Source: Lachnospiraceae bacterium
Lineage (GTDB): Bacteria; Bacillota; Clostridia; Lachnospirales; Lachnospiraceae
Reading direction: 5' to 3'
Length of the DNA: 61,095 nucleotides
NCBI GenBank assembly: GCA_017526985.1
Contig: JAFXQR010000005.1
Span: 1-61,095 of the forward strand
Part shown: positions 42,694-51,579 of the stretch, piece by piece
How positions within the stretch are numbered: the stretch's first letter is position 1
Layout of the letters: every line of letters starts with the position of its first letter
Program-made: the position numbers and the translations under genes
The notes under the pieces: model-generated
What the model saw: only the letters and a program-made list of their open reading frames with translations
Database searches by the model: none
Told to the model about the DNA's origin: nothing

Positions 42694-43214
42694 CTGATTG
42701 CAATACAAGGCTCATCATCCAGATGCTCCCAGTCTGCCGGCACATAAGTAGTACACTTCTTGCCGGTACTGTCGGTCTCCGTGATCCACATAGCAATAGG
42801 ATTCATCACACCACCCTTATATTGCAGCATGATCTCAGCATTTGGACCGTGTGTAGAGGTGATCATCTGACGATATGTAGCAGGATTCAAATCATCCCAA
42901 TCCAGACTGTCGCAGATTTCCTTGTAAAAGATAGTATCGCCCGCACTTAATGTAGACAATTCCACCTTATCCACCAATGTCGCGATCACAGCCTGTGAAT
43001 CCGGATCCACCACGACATTAGAATCGTTCATGGCATAGATGACCGCCTGATAGACCGCATCCAGAGAACGCAGATCCGTAGACACTTTTGCCTTCTCGAT
43101 GTACTTGATCAATTGCGGCGCCATAATACCGACAAGAACTGCCATGATGGCGATCACTATGATCAGCTCCACCAAGGAAAACCCCTTGTTACTTCCCTTT
43201 CTCATAATTGTCAT
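42690..43214 (-). CDS. Orphan type IV prepilin
   Basis: This 174-residue prepilin has leader MTIMRKGSNKG, mature start FSLVELIIVIAIMAVLVGIMA with Glu at position 5, then a helix (LIKYIEKAKVSTDLRSLDAVYQAV) and a compact beta-rich domain. No assembly gene is next to it. It must use the machine encoded at 1175-16963 or another one elsewhere. It resembles the major pilin at 1175-1651 in the helix, but its C-terminal domain is longer and different. GGGAGG lies 9 nt before the ATG, and a TGCTAGAAT extended -10 (43257-43265) suggests its own promoter. Confidence 0.88.
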   Translation of the reverse strand: MTIMRKGSNKGFSLVELIIVIAIMAVLVGIMAPQLIKYIEKAKVSTDLRSLDAVYQAVIYAMNDSNVVVDPDSQAVIATLVDKVELSTLSAGDTIFYKEICDSLDWDDLNPATYRQMITSTHGPNAEIMLQYKGGVMNPIAMWITETDSTGKKCTTYVPADWEHLDDEPCIAIR

Positions 43215-43256
43215 AACGATGAACCTCCCTGTTATCGCTATTCTCCCCCATCCGTA

Positions 43257-43265
43257 ATTCTAGCA
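43257..43265 (-). promoter_or_regulatory. Extended -10 element of the orphan pilin gene
   Basis: TGCTAGAAT on the minus strand, about 43 bp upstream of the ATG. No good -35 hexamer is seen, which is normal for extended -10 promoters. Confidence 0.4.
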
Positions 43266-43414
43266 CTTCTGTCTATTTAATAATAGCCCATTTGATAACT
43301 TTTTTTTCGTCATTCGTCATAATTTTTTATATTTATTTTTTTTGTGAAAGCCCTTACCTTGGGCATTTCGCACAGTTTTCGTTTCCGTTTTCATCTACTT
43401 TTTTTGAGATGTTC

Positions 43415-43443
43415 TTGACCGATGCGCCGCGATGCTTTATGAT
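43415..43443 (+). promoter_or_regulatory. Promoter of thrH
   Basis: TTGACC (43415-43420), 17-bp spacer, TATGAT (43438-43443), about 55 bp before the ATG. Confidence 0.65.
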
Positions 43444-43497
43444 ACTACGTGATCACCGTAAATTATGATACATGGATTGTTTTAGGAGGAGAATAAA

Positions 43498-44097
43498 ATG
43501 ACTATCACCTGTTTGGATCTGGAAGGCGTGCTGGTTCCGGAGATCTGGATCGCTTTTTCCGAGGCAAGCAGTATTCCGGAGTTAAAACGCACCACCCGTG
43601 ATGAGCCGGATTATGACAAACTGATGCGCTGGCGTCTGGGCATCTTAAAGGAGCACGGTCTGGGATTAAAAGAAATCCAGGAGACCATCGCAAAGATCGA
43701 TCCCCTGCCGGGTGCAAAGGAATTTTTGGATGAACTGCGCAGCATCACTCAGGTGATCATCATTTCCGATACCTTTACGCAGTTTGCCACACCGCTGATG
43801 GAGAAACTGGGCTGGCCCACGATCTTCTGCAACTCTCTGGTAGTGGCACCAAGCGGCGAGATCACTGATTTCAAGATGCGTATAGAAAATTCCAAGCTGA
43901 CCACCGTTAAGGCATTGCAGTCCATCGGCTACGATACCATCGCCAGTGGCGACAGCTACAACGATCTGGGAATGATCCTGGCCAGCAAGGCCGGTTTCCT
44001 CTTCCGCAGCACAGAGCAGATCAAGAAGGACCATCCGGAGCTGCCGGCTTTTGAAGAATATTCGGAGCTTTTGGATGCGATCAAAAAAGCAATGTGA
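43498..44097 (+). CDS. thrH: ThrH-like phosphoserine phosphatase / homoserine phosphotransferase
   Basis: This 199-residue HAD enzyme matches ThrH closely: CLDLEGVLVPEIW (nucleophile Asp7, acid Glu9), VIIISDTFTQF (motif II), and GDSYNDLGMI (motif IV), with the cap segment containing TTRDEPDYDKLMRWR. ThrH removes phosphate from phosphoserine and can move it to homoserine. AGGAGG lies 9 nt before the ATG. It is monocistronic, with a terminator shared with trmB. Confidence 0.92.
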   Translation: MTITCLDLEGVLVPEIWIAFSEASSIPELKRTTRDEPDYDKLMRWRLGILKEHGLGLKEIQETIAKIDPLPGAKEFLDELRSITQVIIISDTFTQFATPLMEKLGWPTIFCNSLVVAPSGEITDFKMRIENSKLTTVKALQSIGYDTIASGDSYNDLGMILASKAGFLFRSTEQIKKDHPELPAFEEYSELLDAIKKAM

Positions 44098-44113
44098 TAA
44101 ATTCGATATTGAT

Positions 44114-44147
44114 AAAAATCCTTCCCTTTTGCGGGAAGGATTTTTTT
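44114..44147. terminator. Bidirectional terminator between thrH and trmB
   Basis: Stem ATCCTTCCC/GGGAAGGAT (44118-44126 with 44133-44141), extended by A-T pairs, with T7 on the plus strand and T5 on the minus strand. It abuts the trmB stop codon. Confidence 0.9.
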
Positions 44148-44811
44148 ATCTTGAAATAATATATTTACAGATCGGATTGCCCTGGGAAGAAAAACGCTCC
44201 TCGTATTCCGTCATCACATTACCCGCGACCAAGGTCTCATTATTGTGCAGGTCATAGGTGATGGCATCGATCTTCCATTTGCTCCCTTCGTAGGATTCGT
44301 CTGCTTCTATCTCTTTGATCTCATTCACCGCAAAATCAAACAAATCACGGTTGTCGGTTTTAAATTCGATGATACCGTCCGCCTTCAGGATCCCGTCATA
44401 GCGTGCCAGAAACTGACGGCTGGGCAGTCTGCGTTTTGCGTGCCGGTCCTTTGGCCACGGATCGGAAAAGTTCAGATAGATCCGGTCGATCTCTTCTTTA
44501 TCAAACACATCCGTGATATATTCCGCATCCATCCGGATAAAGCGCAGATTCGGCAACGGGGTTTCTTCCATTTTCTGCAGGGCACGCAAAAGCACTGAGG
44601 AATACTTCTCGATCCCCAGATAATTGATCTCCGGGTGCTGCGCTGCCAATGTCATCAGGAAACGCCCTTTGCCCATACCGATCTCCAGCCGGATCGGCGC
44701 ATCGTTCCCAAACACCTCATGCCACCGGCCTTTCCGTTTCTCCGGATCGTGGATGACAAAGTCATTCTCTGCGATCACTTCTCTTGAACCAGTAATATTT
44801 CGTAAACGCAT
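44146..44811 (-). CDS. trmB: tRNA (guanine-N7-)-methyltransferase
   Basis: This 221-residue enzyme makes m7G46 in tRNA. It has the SAM-binding LEIGMGKGRFLM motif and the TrmB-specific NFSDPWPKDRHAKRR block, followed by TDNRDLFDF. Length is normal. The leader reads GAGGTAACAGCAGTT directly before the ATG, with a long gap between GAGG and the start, and shares its last 12 nt with the leader of the patatin gene at 52452. It is divergent from the carboxypeptidase gene, with overlapping promoters (44856-44885). Confidence 0.95.
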   Translation of the reverse strand: MRLRNITGSREVIAENDFVIHDPEKRKGRWHEVFGNDAPIRLEIGMGKGRFLMTLAAQHPEINYLGIEKYSSVLLRALQKMEETPLPNLRFIRMDAEYITDVFDKEEIDRIYLNFSDPWPKDRHAKRRLPSRQFLARYDGILKADGIIEFKTDNRDLFDFAVNEIKEIEADESYEGSKWKIDAITYDLHNNETLVAGNVMTEYEERFSSQGNPICKYIISR

Positions 44812-44855
44812 AACTGCTGTTACCTCTTTCTTATTAATTTTATGTGAACTATGGA

Positions 44856-44885
44856 ATTATAACACGCGTTTTGCTATAATAGCAA
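44856..44885 (-). promoter_or_regulatory. trmB promoter overlapping the divergent dac promoter
   Basis: On the minus strand TTGCTA (44880-44885), 18-bp spacer, TATAAT (44856-44861). On the plus strand the same DNA gives TGCTATAAT (44872-44880) as an extended -10 for the carboxypeptidase gene. TTGCTAT-A-ATAGCAA (44871-44885) is a perfect 7-bp inverted repeat covering both. Confidence 0.6.
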
Positions 44886-44886
44886 T

Positions 44887-46509
44887 ATGCGTTTTGAACA
44901 GAGATACCGGGGCGCCGCGCTTTTGTTTCTGCTGCTGCTGATCCCCGTTCTAACTTTTACCGCCCTGCCACTGCGGGCACACGCTACCGCACAGGATTTT
45001 CTGGATGAAGCTGAAGAGCGAAAAGACGATCCCGTGGAGAGCAACGATCGCCCCTCCTGGCCGCAGGGACCTGCCATCGGTGCGCAGGCTGCCGTTTTGA
45101 TGGATGCCGATACCGGTGCTGTTTTGTATGCCAAAAATATGGACGAGGAGCTCTTCCCTGCCTCCATCACCAAACTGATGACCTGTCTGGTCGCGATCGA
45201 AAACTGTCCCTTAGATGAAGTGATCACCGTAAACCAGTCCGCGATCAATGCCAATGAGCCGGACGGTTCCCATATGTATCTGCGCGCCGGAGAACAGCTT
45301 ACCTTGGAAGAACTGCTCTACGGCATCCTGATCAATTCCGCCAACGAAGCTTGCAATGCAGTGGCCGAGCACATAGCCGGTTCCATCGACGGCTATGTAG
45401 AGATGATGAATGCCAAGGCGCAGGAACTGGGCTGCACGCACACGCATTTTGTGACGGCCAACGGTCTCCATAACGACGAGCATTATACCTCTGCACACGA
45501 TATGGCCCTGATCGCACAGGCCTTCTTTTCCTACGATGTACTGTGCCGTATGGCCAGTACTTCCCGTTATCAGATCCCCGAAACGGATCTTCATGACAGC
45601 CACAATCTGCATAGCAAAAACAAGCTGTACGCCGACGGAGAATATGCTTACGAGCCCCTCGTGGGTTCCAAGACCGGTTTTACCAGTCTGTCCCGTCAGA
45701 CACTGGTCTCGTGCGCGCAAAAGGGTGATCTGCGGCTGATCTGCGTGATCCTGCGGGAGGAAAGCCCTTATCAGTTTACGGATACCGTCACCTTGTTTGA
45801 CTATGGTTTCGAACACTTCCAGAAGATCCCTACCATACAATACGAAACGCGTTTCGGTATCAGCAACTCCGATTTCTTTGATGGTGAAAACGATGTCTTC
45901 GGCAGCACCTCCCCTTTGATGATGCTGGATAAGGACTCTCTGATCCTGTTGCCGGATACCCTGACCTTCACACAGTTGAACACCACTGTCCTCTACGACG
46001 AACTGCCGGAGCATACCGTTGCCAGAATCGCTTATGACTATCAGGGGATCCCTATGGGCAATGCCTATGTACTGCTCAATACCTCTGCAACGCCGGAAGT
46101 ACACTTCACTCCGGGCGCGCAAATGGCCGAAGATGCCAATGCCGGTGTCCCCGAGAAAAAAATCTACATCAACATCTATCATGTCCTGATCGCGCTGGCC
46201 TGCATTGCCGGTATCGTTGTTCTGTTTCTGATCCTTTCCCGCCTGATGCATTCCACCATCGCGCACCGTAAGCGCCTGGCCAGGATCCGTAAACAACGCG
46301 GGCAGGCTTCCCGTTCCAGAAAAGGCATCCATTTTGCACCGCGTCGTAGCAATGTCCGCCGTAAAAAACCGGGCACCAATCGTCGTCAGAGCGGTGGTCC
46401 GCAATATCGTTCCGCAAAAAACGGACAGCGCAATGCTGCCCGTAAAAAATCAAATGCTTCCGATCGCAGCAGCCGTCCGCGCCGCACGATCCATTTTAAA
46501 GATGAGTAA
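44887..46509 (+). CDS. D-Ala-D-Ala carboxypeptidase (PBP5/DacF type) with cationic tail
   Basis: This 540-residue protein has a signal peptide (cleavage near LRAHA, residue 33), then the peptidase S11 domain: Ser93-I-T-Lys96, Ser151-A-Asn153 and Lys262-T-Gly264. It trims the pentapeptide of peptidoglycan. A C-terminal beta domain is followed by a membrane helix (about 427-447, VLIALACIAGIVVLFLILSRL) and about 90 cytoplasmic residues very rich in Arg, Lys and Ser. Ordinary DacF proteins have no such tail. No ribosome site precedes the ATG. TATAAT ends 6 nt before it, so the mRNA may be leaderless. The signal peptide rules out a much later start. Confidence 0.92.
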   Translation: MRFEQRYRGAALLFLLLLIPVLTFTALPLRAHATAQDFLDEAEERKDDPVESNDRPSWPQGPAIGAQAAVLMDADTGAVLYAKNMDEELFPASITKLMTCLVAIENCPLDEVITVNQSAINANEPDGSHMYLRAGEQLTLEELLYGILINSANEACNAVAEHIAGSIDGYVEMMNAKAQELGCTHTHFVTANGLHNDEHYTSAHDMALIAQAFFSYDVLCRMASTSRYQIPETDLHDSHNLHSKNKLYADGEYAYEPLVGSKTGFTSLSRQTLVSCAQKGDLRLICVILREESPYQFTDTVTLFDYGFEHFQKIPTIQYETRFGISNSDFFDGENDVFGSTSPLMMLDKDSLILLPDTLTFTQLNTTVLYDELPEHTVARIAYDYQGIPMGNAYVLLNTSATPEVHFTPGAQMAEDANAGVPEKKIYINIYHVLIALACIAGIVVLFLILSRLMHSTIAHRKRLARIRKQRGQASRSRKGIHFAPRRSNVRRKKPGTNRRQSGGPQYRSAKNGQRNAARKKSNASDRSSRPRRTIHFKDE

Positions 46510-46515
46510 AGATCA

Positions 46516-48537
46516 TCAAACGGAATGATCGTATAAAAGTTTCTTTCCTTCGTTATAAAAACGCGGTCTCGTAATGTCCTCCCGCAGGATCAGGGTCGCT
46601 CCGTTCACCGTCACCTTCGTATTCTCGTGCGCTCCGTTCGTCACTTTGATATATACGCGCTTGGAATCCGCCACGCCGCTCTCCAGCATTTCCTGCTCCT
46701 TACGCAACTGGCGCATCTCTTCTTTCTGCCGCTCCAATACTTCCTGGAACTTTAAGAAAACGCTGTTGGTCCGTCCTTTCAGTGCACCCATCTTCTGCAG
46801 CACCGTGTTCATTCCGGCACGCACCTTGTCCATTTCCATATCCAATGCCCGTTTGCGCTGCAACAGATCCCGCAATTTCTCCGTAGTATCTGTGACCTTA
46901 CCGGCTTCCACCTCTGTACGCACCTGCGTAGGGCTGCCGATGGTACCCGTGATGATACCGCCGATGGCACGCACCTTACCGCCGCAGATCAGGTTCTTCT
47001 TCCCTTCCGTATGGACCATCTCATTGCTGAAGATCATACAATCCAGGATATAGCCGCCTTCCACATTTCCGCCGGCGATAACGGTCACATTTTCATAAAA
47101 AGCAGCCACCACATTTCTGCGCGCTTCCAGCCGGCCTTTTCCGTTACCGTTCACACCACGTCGGATGATGATATCGCGTCCGGCCTTCAGTACCGCGTTT
47201 TCCACAAAACCGTCGATCTGGATATCTCCGGTAGCTTCTATGATCACATTTTCCCGTACGGAGCCGGTCACATGCACCGTACCGTCAAAGGAGATATTAC
47301 CGTTACCGTACGCCACATCCCCCTGAAATTCCAGATACTCCACGACCACCAGCTTGCCGTTCTTTAAGGTAATGTAGCCCTCTTTCATGGACACATAGGT
47401 CACACCGTCCGGAAGCAGGCGCACACCGCTGCAATCAAGCCGCGGGATATTGCGTCCGGAATGAGACGGGATCTCGATCCCTTTGATATTATGCCCCAGT
47501 TTTCCCAGGGTTGCCGGATGATACAACGCCACCTTTTCCCCGGGATGAGTTGCGGAATATTCTTTCTTTGCACGATAATCGATGGAACCGTCCTCTTTGA
47601 TCGCCGGTCTGGCATCATCCAGATTTTCAACAAAATACTCGTACCAGCCGTCCTTGCCTTCTTCCGGCGCCACACCTTCCGCTACCAGAAACTCCTCTCC
47701 CAGCGGCAGGCTGCCCAGATCCGGTCCCAGTGCATCAAAATTATAACCGTACTCGATCCCGTAGATCTTTAGTCGCGTCTCCAGATTTTTCTTGCTGAAA
47801 TTGCCCGGAAGTGGCTCCGTCAGCTGGATCGTTGCACGCATCAGCCCATCCGTAGTGCGGATCATCAGACCGGTATCCAGATCCACCAGACTGAAATCCA
47901 TTCCCTCCGGATCCGCCTGGTAATGTTCCTTAAACTGCTCCCGGCGCATCCGTTCCATATCCGGCAGACTATAGATCAGGCGGGCATAACTGCTCACATC
48001 CAGACCTTCCATCAGTCCCAGACGGATCTCACGCATCTGGCTGTCCTTATAAAACTTGTTGGCATAGTAGGTTGCATCTACGCCATGTTCCAGCCCGATG
48101 CGCACTTCACGCATCTGCCGGAAAGACATCTCTTCACTGTCGTACAGGGACACATCCAGTCCCCGCTTGATGCCTTTTTCTATTTCGTCGAGCTGCGCAA
48201 AGCCATAAACCGCTTTGTCATACTCTTCCATTTTCCGCTTTTCTACCGCTTCTTCAGAGAAATCCGTATCTTCCAGCAGCTTTTCTTCTTCTTCGTTCAG
48301 GCTGCCCATCAGCTTCTGAAAAGCGCCTTCGGAAGAAACATTCCCTACTGCTGCCATAGTTTCGGCAACATTATCCAAAGCCGAAGGGATCACTTCTTTC
48401 CCAGTATCCTCCGGTTCGTTAATCCCATCCTGCTGTTTTTGTACGGAATCCAAAAGACTGAGGAGATCCTCCTCGCCGCCCTCGTCGAACAATCCGCCCA
48501 GGTCTAACAGATCTTCATCTTCTTTTTGATCGGCCAT
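46516..48537 (-). CDS. FapA-type DUF342 protein
   Basis: This 673-residue cytoplasmic protein has an acidic N terminus (EDEDLLDLGGLFDEGGEEDLL), a region of short helical repeats that read MREVRIGLEHGVD, MREIRLGLMEGLD and similar (about 135-190), and the DUF342 core with a right-handed beta-helix (GTVHVTGSVRENVIIEATGDIQIDGFVENAVLKAG and following, each rung shorter than a line). The C terminus is a coiled coil. FapA in Vibrio is a polar or flagellar control protein; the role in Clostridia is not known. It is followed upstream by the response regulator gene, 21 bp away, so the two are likely cotranscribed. Confidence 0.85.
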   Translation of the reverse strand: MADQKEDEDLLDLGGLFDEGGEEDLLSLLDSVQKQQDGINEPEDTGKEVIPSALDNVAETMAAVGNVSSEGAFQKLMGSLNEEEEKLLEDTDFSEEAVEKRKMEEYDKAVYGFAQLDEIEKGIKRGLDVSLYDSEEMSFRQMREVRIGLEHGVDATYYANKFYKDSQMREIRLGLMEGLDVSSYARLIYSLPDMERMRREQFKEHYQADPEGMDFSLVDLDTGLMIRTTDGLMRATIQLTEPLPGNFSKKNLETRLKIYGIEYGYNFDALGPDLGSLPLGEEFLVAEGVAPEEGKDGWYEYFVENLDDARPAIKEDGSIDYRAKKEYSATHPGEKVALYHPATLGKLGHNIKGIEIPSHSGRNIPRLDCSGVRLLPDGVTYVSMKEGYITLKNGKLVVVEYLEFQGDVAYGNGNISFDGTVHVTGSVRENVIIEATGDIQIDGFVENAVLKAGRDIIIRRGVNGNGKGRLEARRNVVAAFYENVTVIAGGNVEGGYILDCMIFSNEMVHTEGKKNLICGGKVRAIGGIITGTIGSPTQVRTEVEAGKVTDTTEKLRDLLQRKRALDMEMDKVRAGMNTVLQKMGALKGRTNSVFLKFQEVLERQKEEMRQLRKEQEMLESGVADSKRVYIKVTNGAHENTKVTVNGATLILREDITRPRFYNEGKKLLYDHSV

Positions 48538-48558
48538 GCGCGAACCCTCCTGAAAGCG

Positions 48559-49632
48559 TTATGTGTATTTTTTACAAGCCATCTCGATCACCGGTCTGGC
48601 CTTGGAAAAACAATCCAGCATCTTCTCCGAGAACACGCCGGCATCGCCCTGCATGATCATCGAATAAGCCTTGTCCATGTCAAATGCATCACGATAACTA
48701 CGATCCGAGATCAACGAATCGTATACATCCGCCAGCGACACGATCTGCGCCTCAATGGGAATGTCTTCCCCGGCCAGATGATCCGGATAACCGCTGCCGT
48801 CATACTTCTCATGATGATGACGCACGATATTATAACTGATCTCCACCGACTCCTTGTTCTGCAGTTCCTTGATCTGTTCCAGGATCTCGCAGCCTCTTGT
48901 CGTATGAGATTTGATCACTTCGAATTCATCTGCCGTCAGCTTGCCCGGTTTCAGCAGGATCGTATCGGAGATGGCGATCATCCCGATGTCATGTAATGCC
49001 GACGCACTCTCGATGATCTCGATACGCTCGGGCGGCAGATCATAATCCGCCGGATAAAAACGCCCCATGGCCTCTGCCAGAATATGTGATATCGCCTTGA
49101 TCTTTTTGATGTGGCCATTGGATTCCATATTCCGGAATTCCGTGATCGATCCCACCAGTTCCATCAAGCGGTCATTTGTCGCTTTCAGCTCTTTGTTCTT
49201 TTCCTTGATCTGTGCTGTTTGCTGGCTGATGATGCTCTCCAGCTGCGACTTGCTGTGGAACAGGGACAGGGTATTTTTGACACGGCCATATACGATCTCC
49301 GCGATAAACGGCTTTAAGACGAAATCCACCGCTCCGTTTTCATAGCACTCTTTCACCAGTTCACTGTCCTGATCTGTTGTCATCATAACGATCGGGATGC
49401 GCTTGGTCACACCCTTTTGATGCAATACCTTCAAAAGCGCGCGCCCGTCCACCACCGGCATGTGCATATCCAGCAGGATGACAGCGACATCCTTCTGATG
49501 AAGCATCAGATACTCCATCGCCTCACGCCCATTGGCGGTCACAGCCGTCTGATAGTTTGCTTCGAACAGCCCCTTCAAAAAGATTCTGTTCTCTTCATCA
49601 TCATCTGAAATCAGGATCGTGTTTCTAGCCAT
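48559..49632 (-). CDS. Response regulator with HD-GYP output
   Basis: This 357-residue protein has a receiver domain (phosphorylation site Asp55 in VILLDMHMP, acidic pocket SDDDEEN), a coiled linker and a complete HD-GYP domain (ALHDIGMIAISD, HHHEKYDGSGYP, ADVYDSLISDRSYR), as in RpfG. It should hydrolyse c-di-GMP in response to a phosphorelay whose kinase is not next to it. It lies between YcxB and FapA on the same strand with 17- and 21-bp gaps. Confidence 0.93.
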   Translation of the reverse strand: MARNTILISDDDEENRIFLKGLFEANYQTAVTANGREAMEYLMLHQKDVAVILLDMHMPVVDGRALLKVLHQKGVTKRIPIVMMTTDQDSELVKECYENGAVDFVLKPFIAEIVYGRVKNTLSLFHSKSQLESIISQQTAQIKEKNKELKATNDRLMELVGSITEFRNMESNGHIKKIKAISHILAEAMGRFYPADYDLPPERIEIIESASALHDIGMIAISDTILLKPGKLTADEFEVIKSHTTRGCEILEQIKELQNKESVEISYNIVRHHHEKYDGSGYPDHLAGEDIPIEAQIVSLADVYDSLISDRSYRDAFDMDKAYSMIMQGDAGVFSEKMLDCFSKARPVIEMACKKYT

Positions 49633-49649
49633 ACCCGGTCTCCGTTATC

Positions 49650-50183
49650 TCAAAAGATCTCTTTTTCCGTTCTCTGATTGATATACTGCTTAAACTCTTC
49701 CAATGCCGGTTTGTCAGTAAATCCGTTTTTGTACAGCGGCTGTCCATGCTCCAGCATGCCCTTCTTTCCCAGGATCAGTATGATCAGATCCTCCGATTCA
49801 TAGGCACGCACAATGGTACTGTATTTGAACGCAAACTTCGTTTTGTTGACCGTCACCTGCACCTGATCCGAATGAAACCGTACCAGATTGACGATCGCCT
49901 TGCCATGCTGCTCCTGCAGCTCACGATACTGCAGCCACTCTCGAAAGGCATAGCCAAAAAAAATGACAAATACAAAATACAGCGTAAGCACCAGCCCGAT
50001 CACCGCTCCGGGGATAAAGTGCAGCCCCAGAAACAGACAGCCGGAGATTGCCAGCGACAACACTGCCAACAGCCCGGAGATCAACTGCGTCTGTTTCTGC
50101 ATCTTGCGATAGCAAAAACGAAAATACTCTTTATGCAGCTTTCTGGTGAGTATGAAACGGTTTTCATACATCAACTTTGCCAT
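49650..50183 (-). CDS. YcxB-like membrane protein
   Basis: This 177-residue protein has two membrane helices (about 35-55 and 57-78) and a C-terminal PH-like domain (VNLVRFHSDQVQVTVNKTKFAFKYSTIVRAYE), matching the YcxB family. The function is unknown. It is the first gene of the operon that continues with the response regulator and FapA, with a promoter at 50210-50239 and GAGAGG ahead of the ATG. Confidence 0.8.
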   Translation of the reverse strand: MAKLMYENRFILTRKLHKEYFRFCYRKMQKQTQLISGLLAVLSLAISGCLFLGLHFIPGAVIGLVLTLYFVFVIFFGYAFREWLQYRELQEQHGKAIVNLVRFHSDQVQVTVNKTKFAFKYSTIVRAYESEDLIILILGKKGMLEHGQPLYKNGFTDKPALEEFKQYINQRTEKEIF

Positions 50184-50209
50184 AGCAGGTCATACCTCTC
50201 CAATAATAT

Positions 50210-50239
50210 ATACTAGCACATGGTTTACATATTTTCCAA
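50210..50239 (-). promoter_or_regulatory. Promoter of the ycxB-like operon
   Basis: On the minus strand TTGGAA (50234-50239), 18-bp spacer, TAGTAT (50210-50215), the latter preceded by TGC as an extended -10. Confidence 0.6.
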
Positions 50240-50375
50240 TATTTTTTTAGCCCCAAAAAAGCTCAGATCAGCTAAATAGCCCTTAAATACAGTGTTTTCG
50301 GCAATATCTTGTACTTCTCCCGTTTTTTCTTATAGATATAGTATGCAAATTGGTAAAAAAATTTTTCACATCAGC

Positions 50376-50412
50376 CTAAAAAATCCCCACAGAAGTGTTC
50401 TCTGCAGGGATT
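50376..50412 (-). terminator. Terminator of the hslO operon
   Basis: A 12-bp stem with two G-T pairs (50382-50393 with 50401-50412) is followed on the minus strand by T6, 35 bp past the hslO stop. Confidence 0.8.
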
Positions 50413-50447
50413 GGGAATTTTACATATGTCCGTTTTGAAATACCGGA

Positions 50448-51317
50448 TCAGTGATCTCCGGTCAGTACCTTCAGTTCTTCTACGGAAAAGGTATAGTCTT
50501 TATTGCAAAAATCACAATGCAGCGTGACCGGCTGACCCTCTGCGATCATATCGTTCAATTCTTTTCGCCCCAGACTGATCAGTGCCTTTGTCACACGCTC
50601 CCGGTCGCAGTTACACTGATAGCGTACCGGGCGTTCCGCCTCGATCTCGATCTCCCCCAGGATATCACGCATCATCTCTTCCGGACTCTTTCCCTGCAGG
50701 AAATAATCGGTCACGCTGCGCACTTTCGTAAGTGCCTGCTCCAGCGCGCTGATGGTGTCCTCCGACGCAAACGGCAAGAGCTGGATAATGAAACCTCCGG
50801 CGTGTTTGACCGAGAGATCCGTATCCACCAGTACCCCCAGGCCTACCGAAGTCGGTACCTGTTCACTGGATGCAAAATAGTATGTCAGGTCATCACCGAT
50901 CTCGCCGGAGACCAGAGATGTCTGTCCCACATACGGCTCCTTCAGCCCCAGATCCTTGATCACACATAAGGTGCCGTGGCCGATGGCCCCGCCCACATCC
51001 AGATGACCGTCCGCTTTCAGAGGCAGCTCTACCGCCGGATCATAAAGCAGGCCTTTGACATTGCCCTGCGCGTCCGCAGTCACCGTCGCCTGCCGGATCG
51101 GTCCGTCACCGTCGATCTTTACGGTGATCAGATCCTCTTCATTTTTGCACATAGCCCCCATCATGGCGGCGCCGGTCAGAAGCCTGCCGAGAGCAGCCGT
51201 ACATACCGGATAACTGTGATGGATCTGCTGCGCACGATCAACGGTCTCTTTGGTATAGGCGGCAAAAAAACGCACTTCGTTGCCGAATGCCAGCCCTTGT
51301 ATGATCTGATCTTTCAT
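50448..51317 (-). CDS. hslO: Redox-regulated chaperone Hsp33
   Basis: This 289-residue chaperone becomes active on oxidation. The N-terminal core (RAQQIHHSYPVCTAALGRLL, GPIRQATVTADAQGNVKGLL) and the C-terminal zinc switch with Cys235, Cys237, Cys268 and Cys271 (QCNCD, HCDFC) are complete. It ends a run of minus-strand genes starting with the patatin gene, with 4- and 6-bp gaps. Confidence 0.96.
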   Translation of the reverse strand: MKDQIIQGLAFGNEVRFFAAYTKETVDRAQQIHHSYPVCTAALGRLLTGAAMMGAMCKNEEDLITVKIDGDGPIRQATVTADAQGNVKGLLYDPAVELPLKADGHLDVGGAIGHGTLCVIKDLGLKEPYVGQTSLVSGEIGDDLTYYFASSEQVPTSVGLGVLVDTDLSVKHAGGFIIQLLPFASEDTISALEQALTKVRSVTDYFLQGKSPEEMMRDILGEIEIEAERPVRYQCNCDRERVTKALISLGRKELNDMIAEGQPVTLHCDFCNKDYTFSVEELKVLTGDH

Positions 51318-51323
51318 CGCCGT

Positions 51324-51575
51324 TTACCCTGCCAGTGCCTTATCAATCGCTTTTGACAACTGATCCGCGCAGGAAGTGCCGCGTCCGCCGCAGTCATTGC
51401 CACGCAGAAGTTCCGCGATCTGCGCCGCATTGGCTCCTTCCACCAGACGACCGATAGCTTTCAGGTTACCGTTACAGCCACCGACAAAACGCACATTGTG
51501 CAGCTTTCCGTCTGTGATCTCAAAATCGATCTGCTTGGAGCATACGCCCTGTGGATAGTAAGTAAAGTTTTCCAT
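51324..51575 (-). CDS. TSCPD-domain protein
   Basis: This 83-residue protein matches the small TIGR03905-type TSCPD family: TYYPQGVCSKQIDFEI, VRFVGGCNGNLKAI, and CGGRGTSCADQLSKAI. The motif resembles the C-terminal cysteine region of class II ribonucleotide reductases. The Cys pattern suggests metal binding, but no role is known. It lies between the patatin gene (4 bp) and hslO (6 bp). Confidence 0.88.
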   Translation of the reverse strand: MENFTYYPQGVCSKQIDFEITDGKLHNVRFVGGCNGNLKAIGRLVEGANAAQIAELLRGNDCGGRGTSCADQLSKAIDKALAG

Positions 51576-51579
51576 TGCT

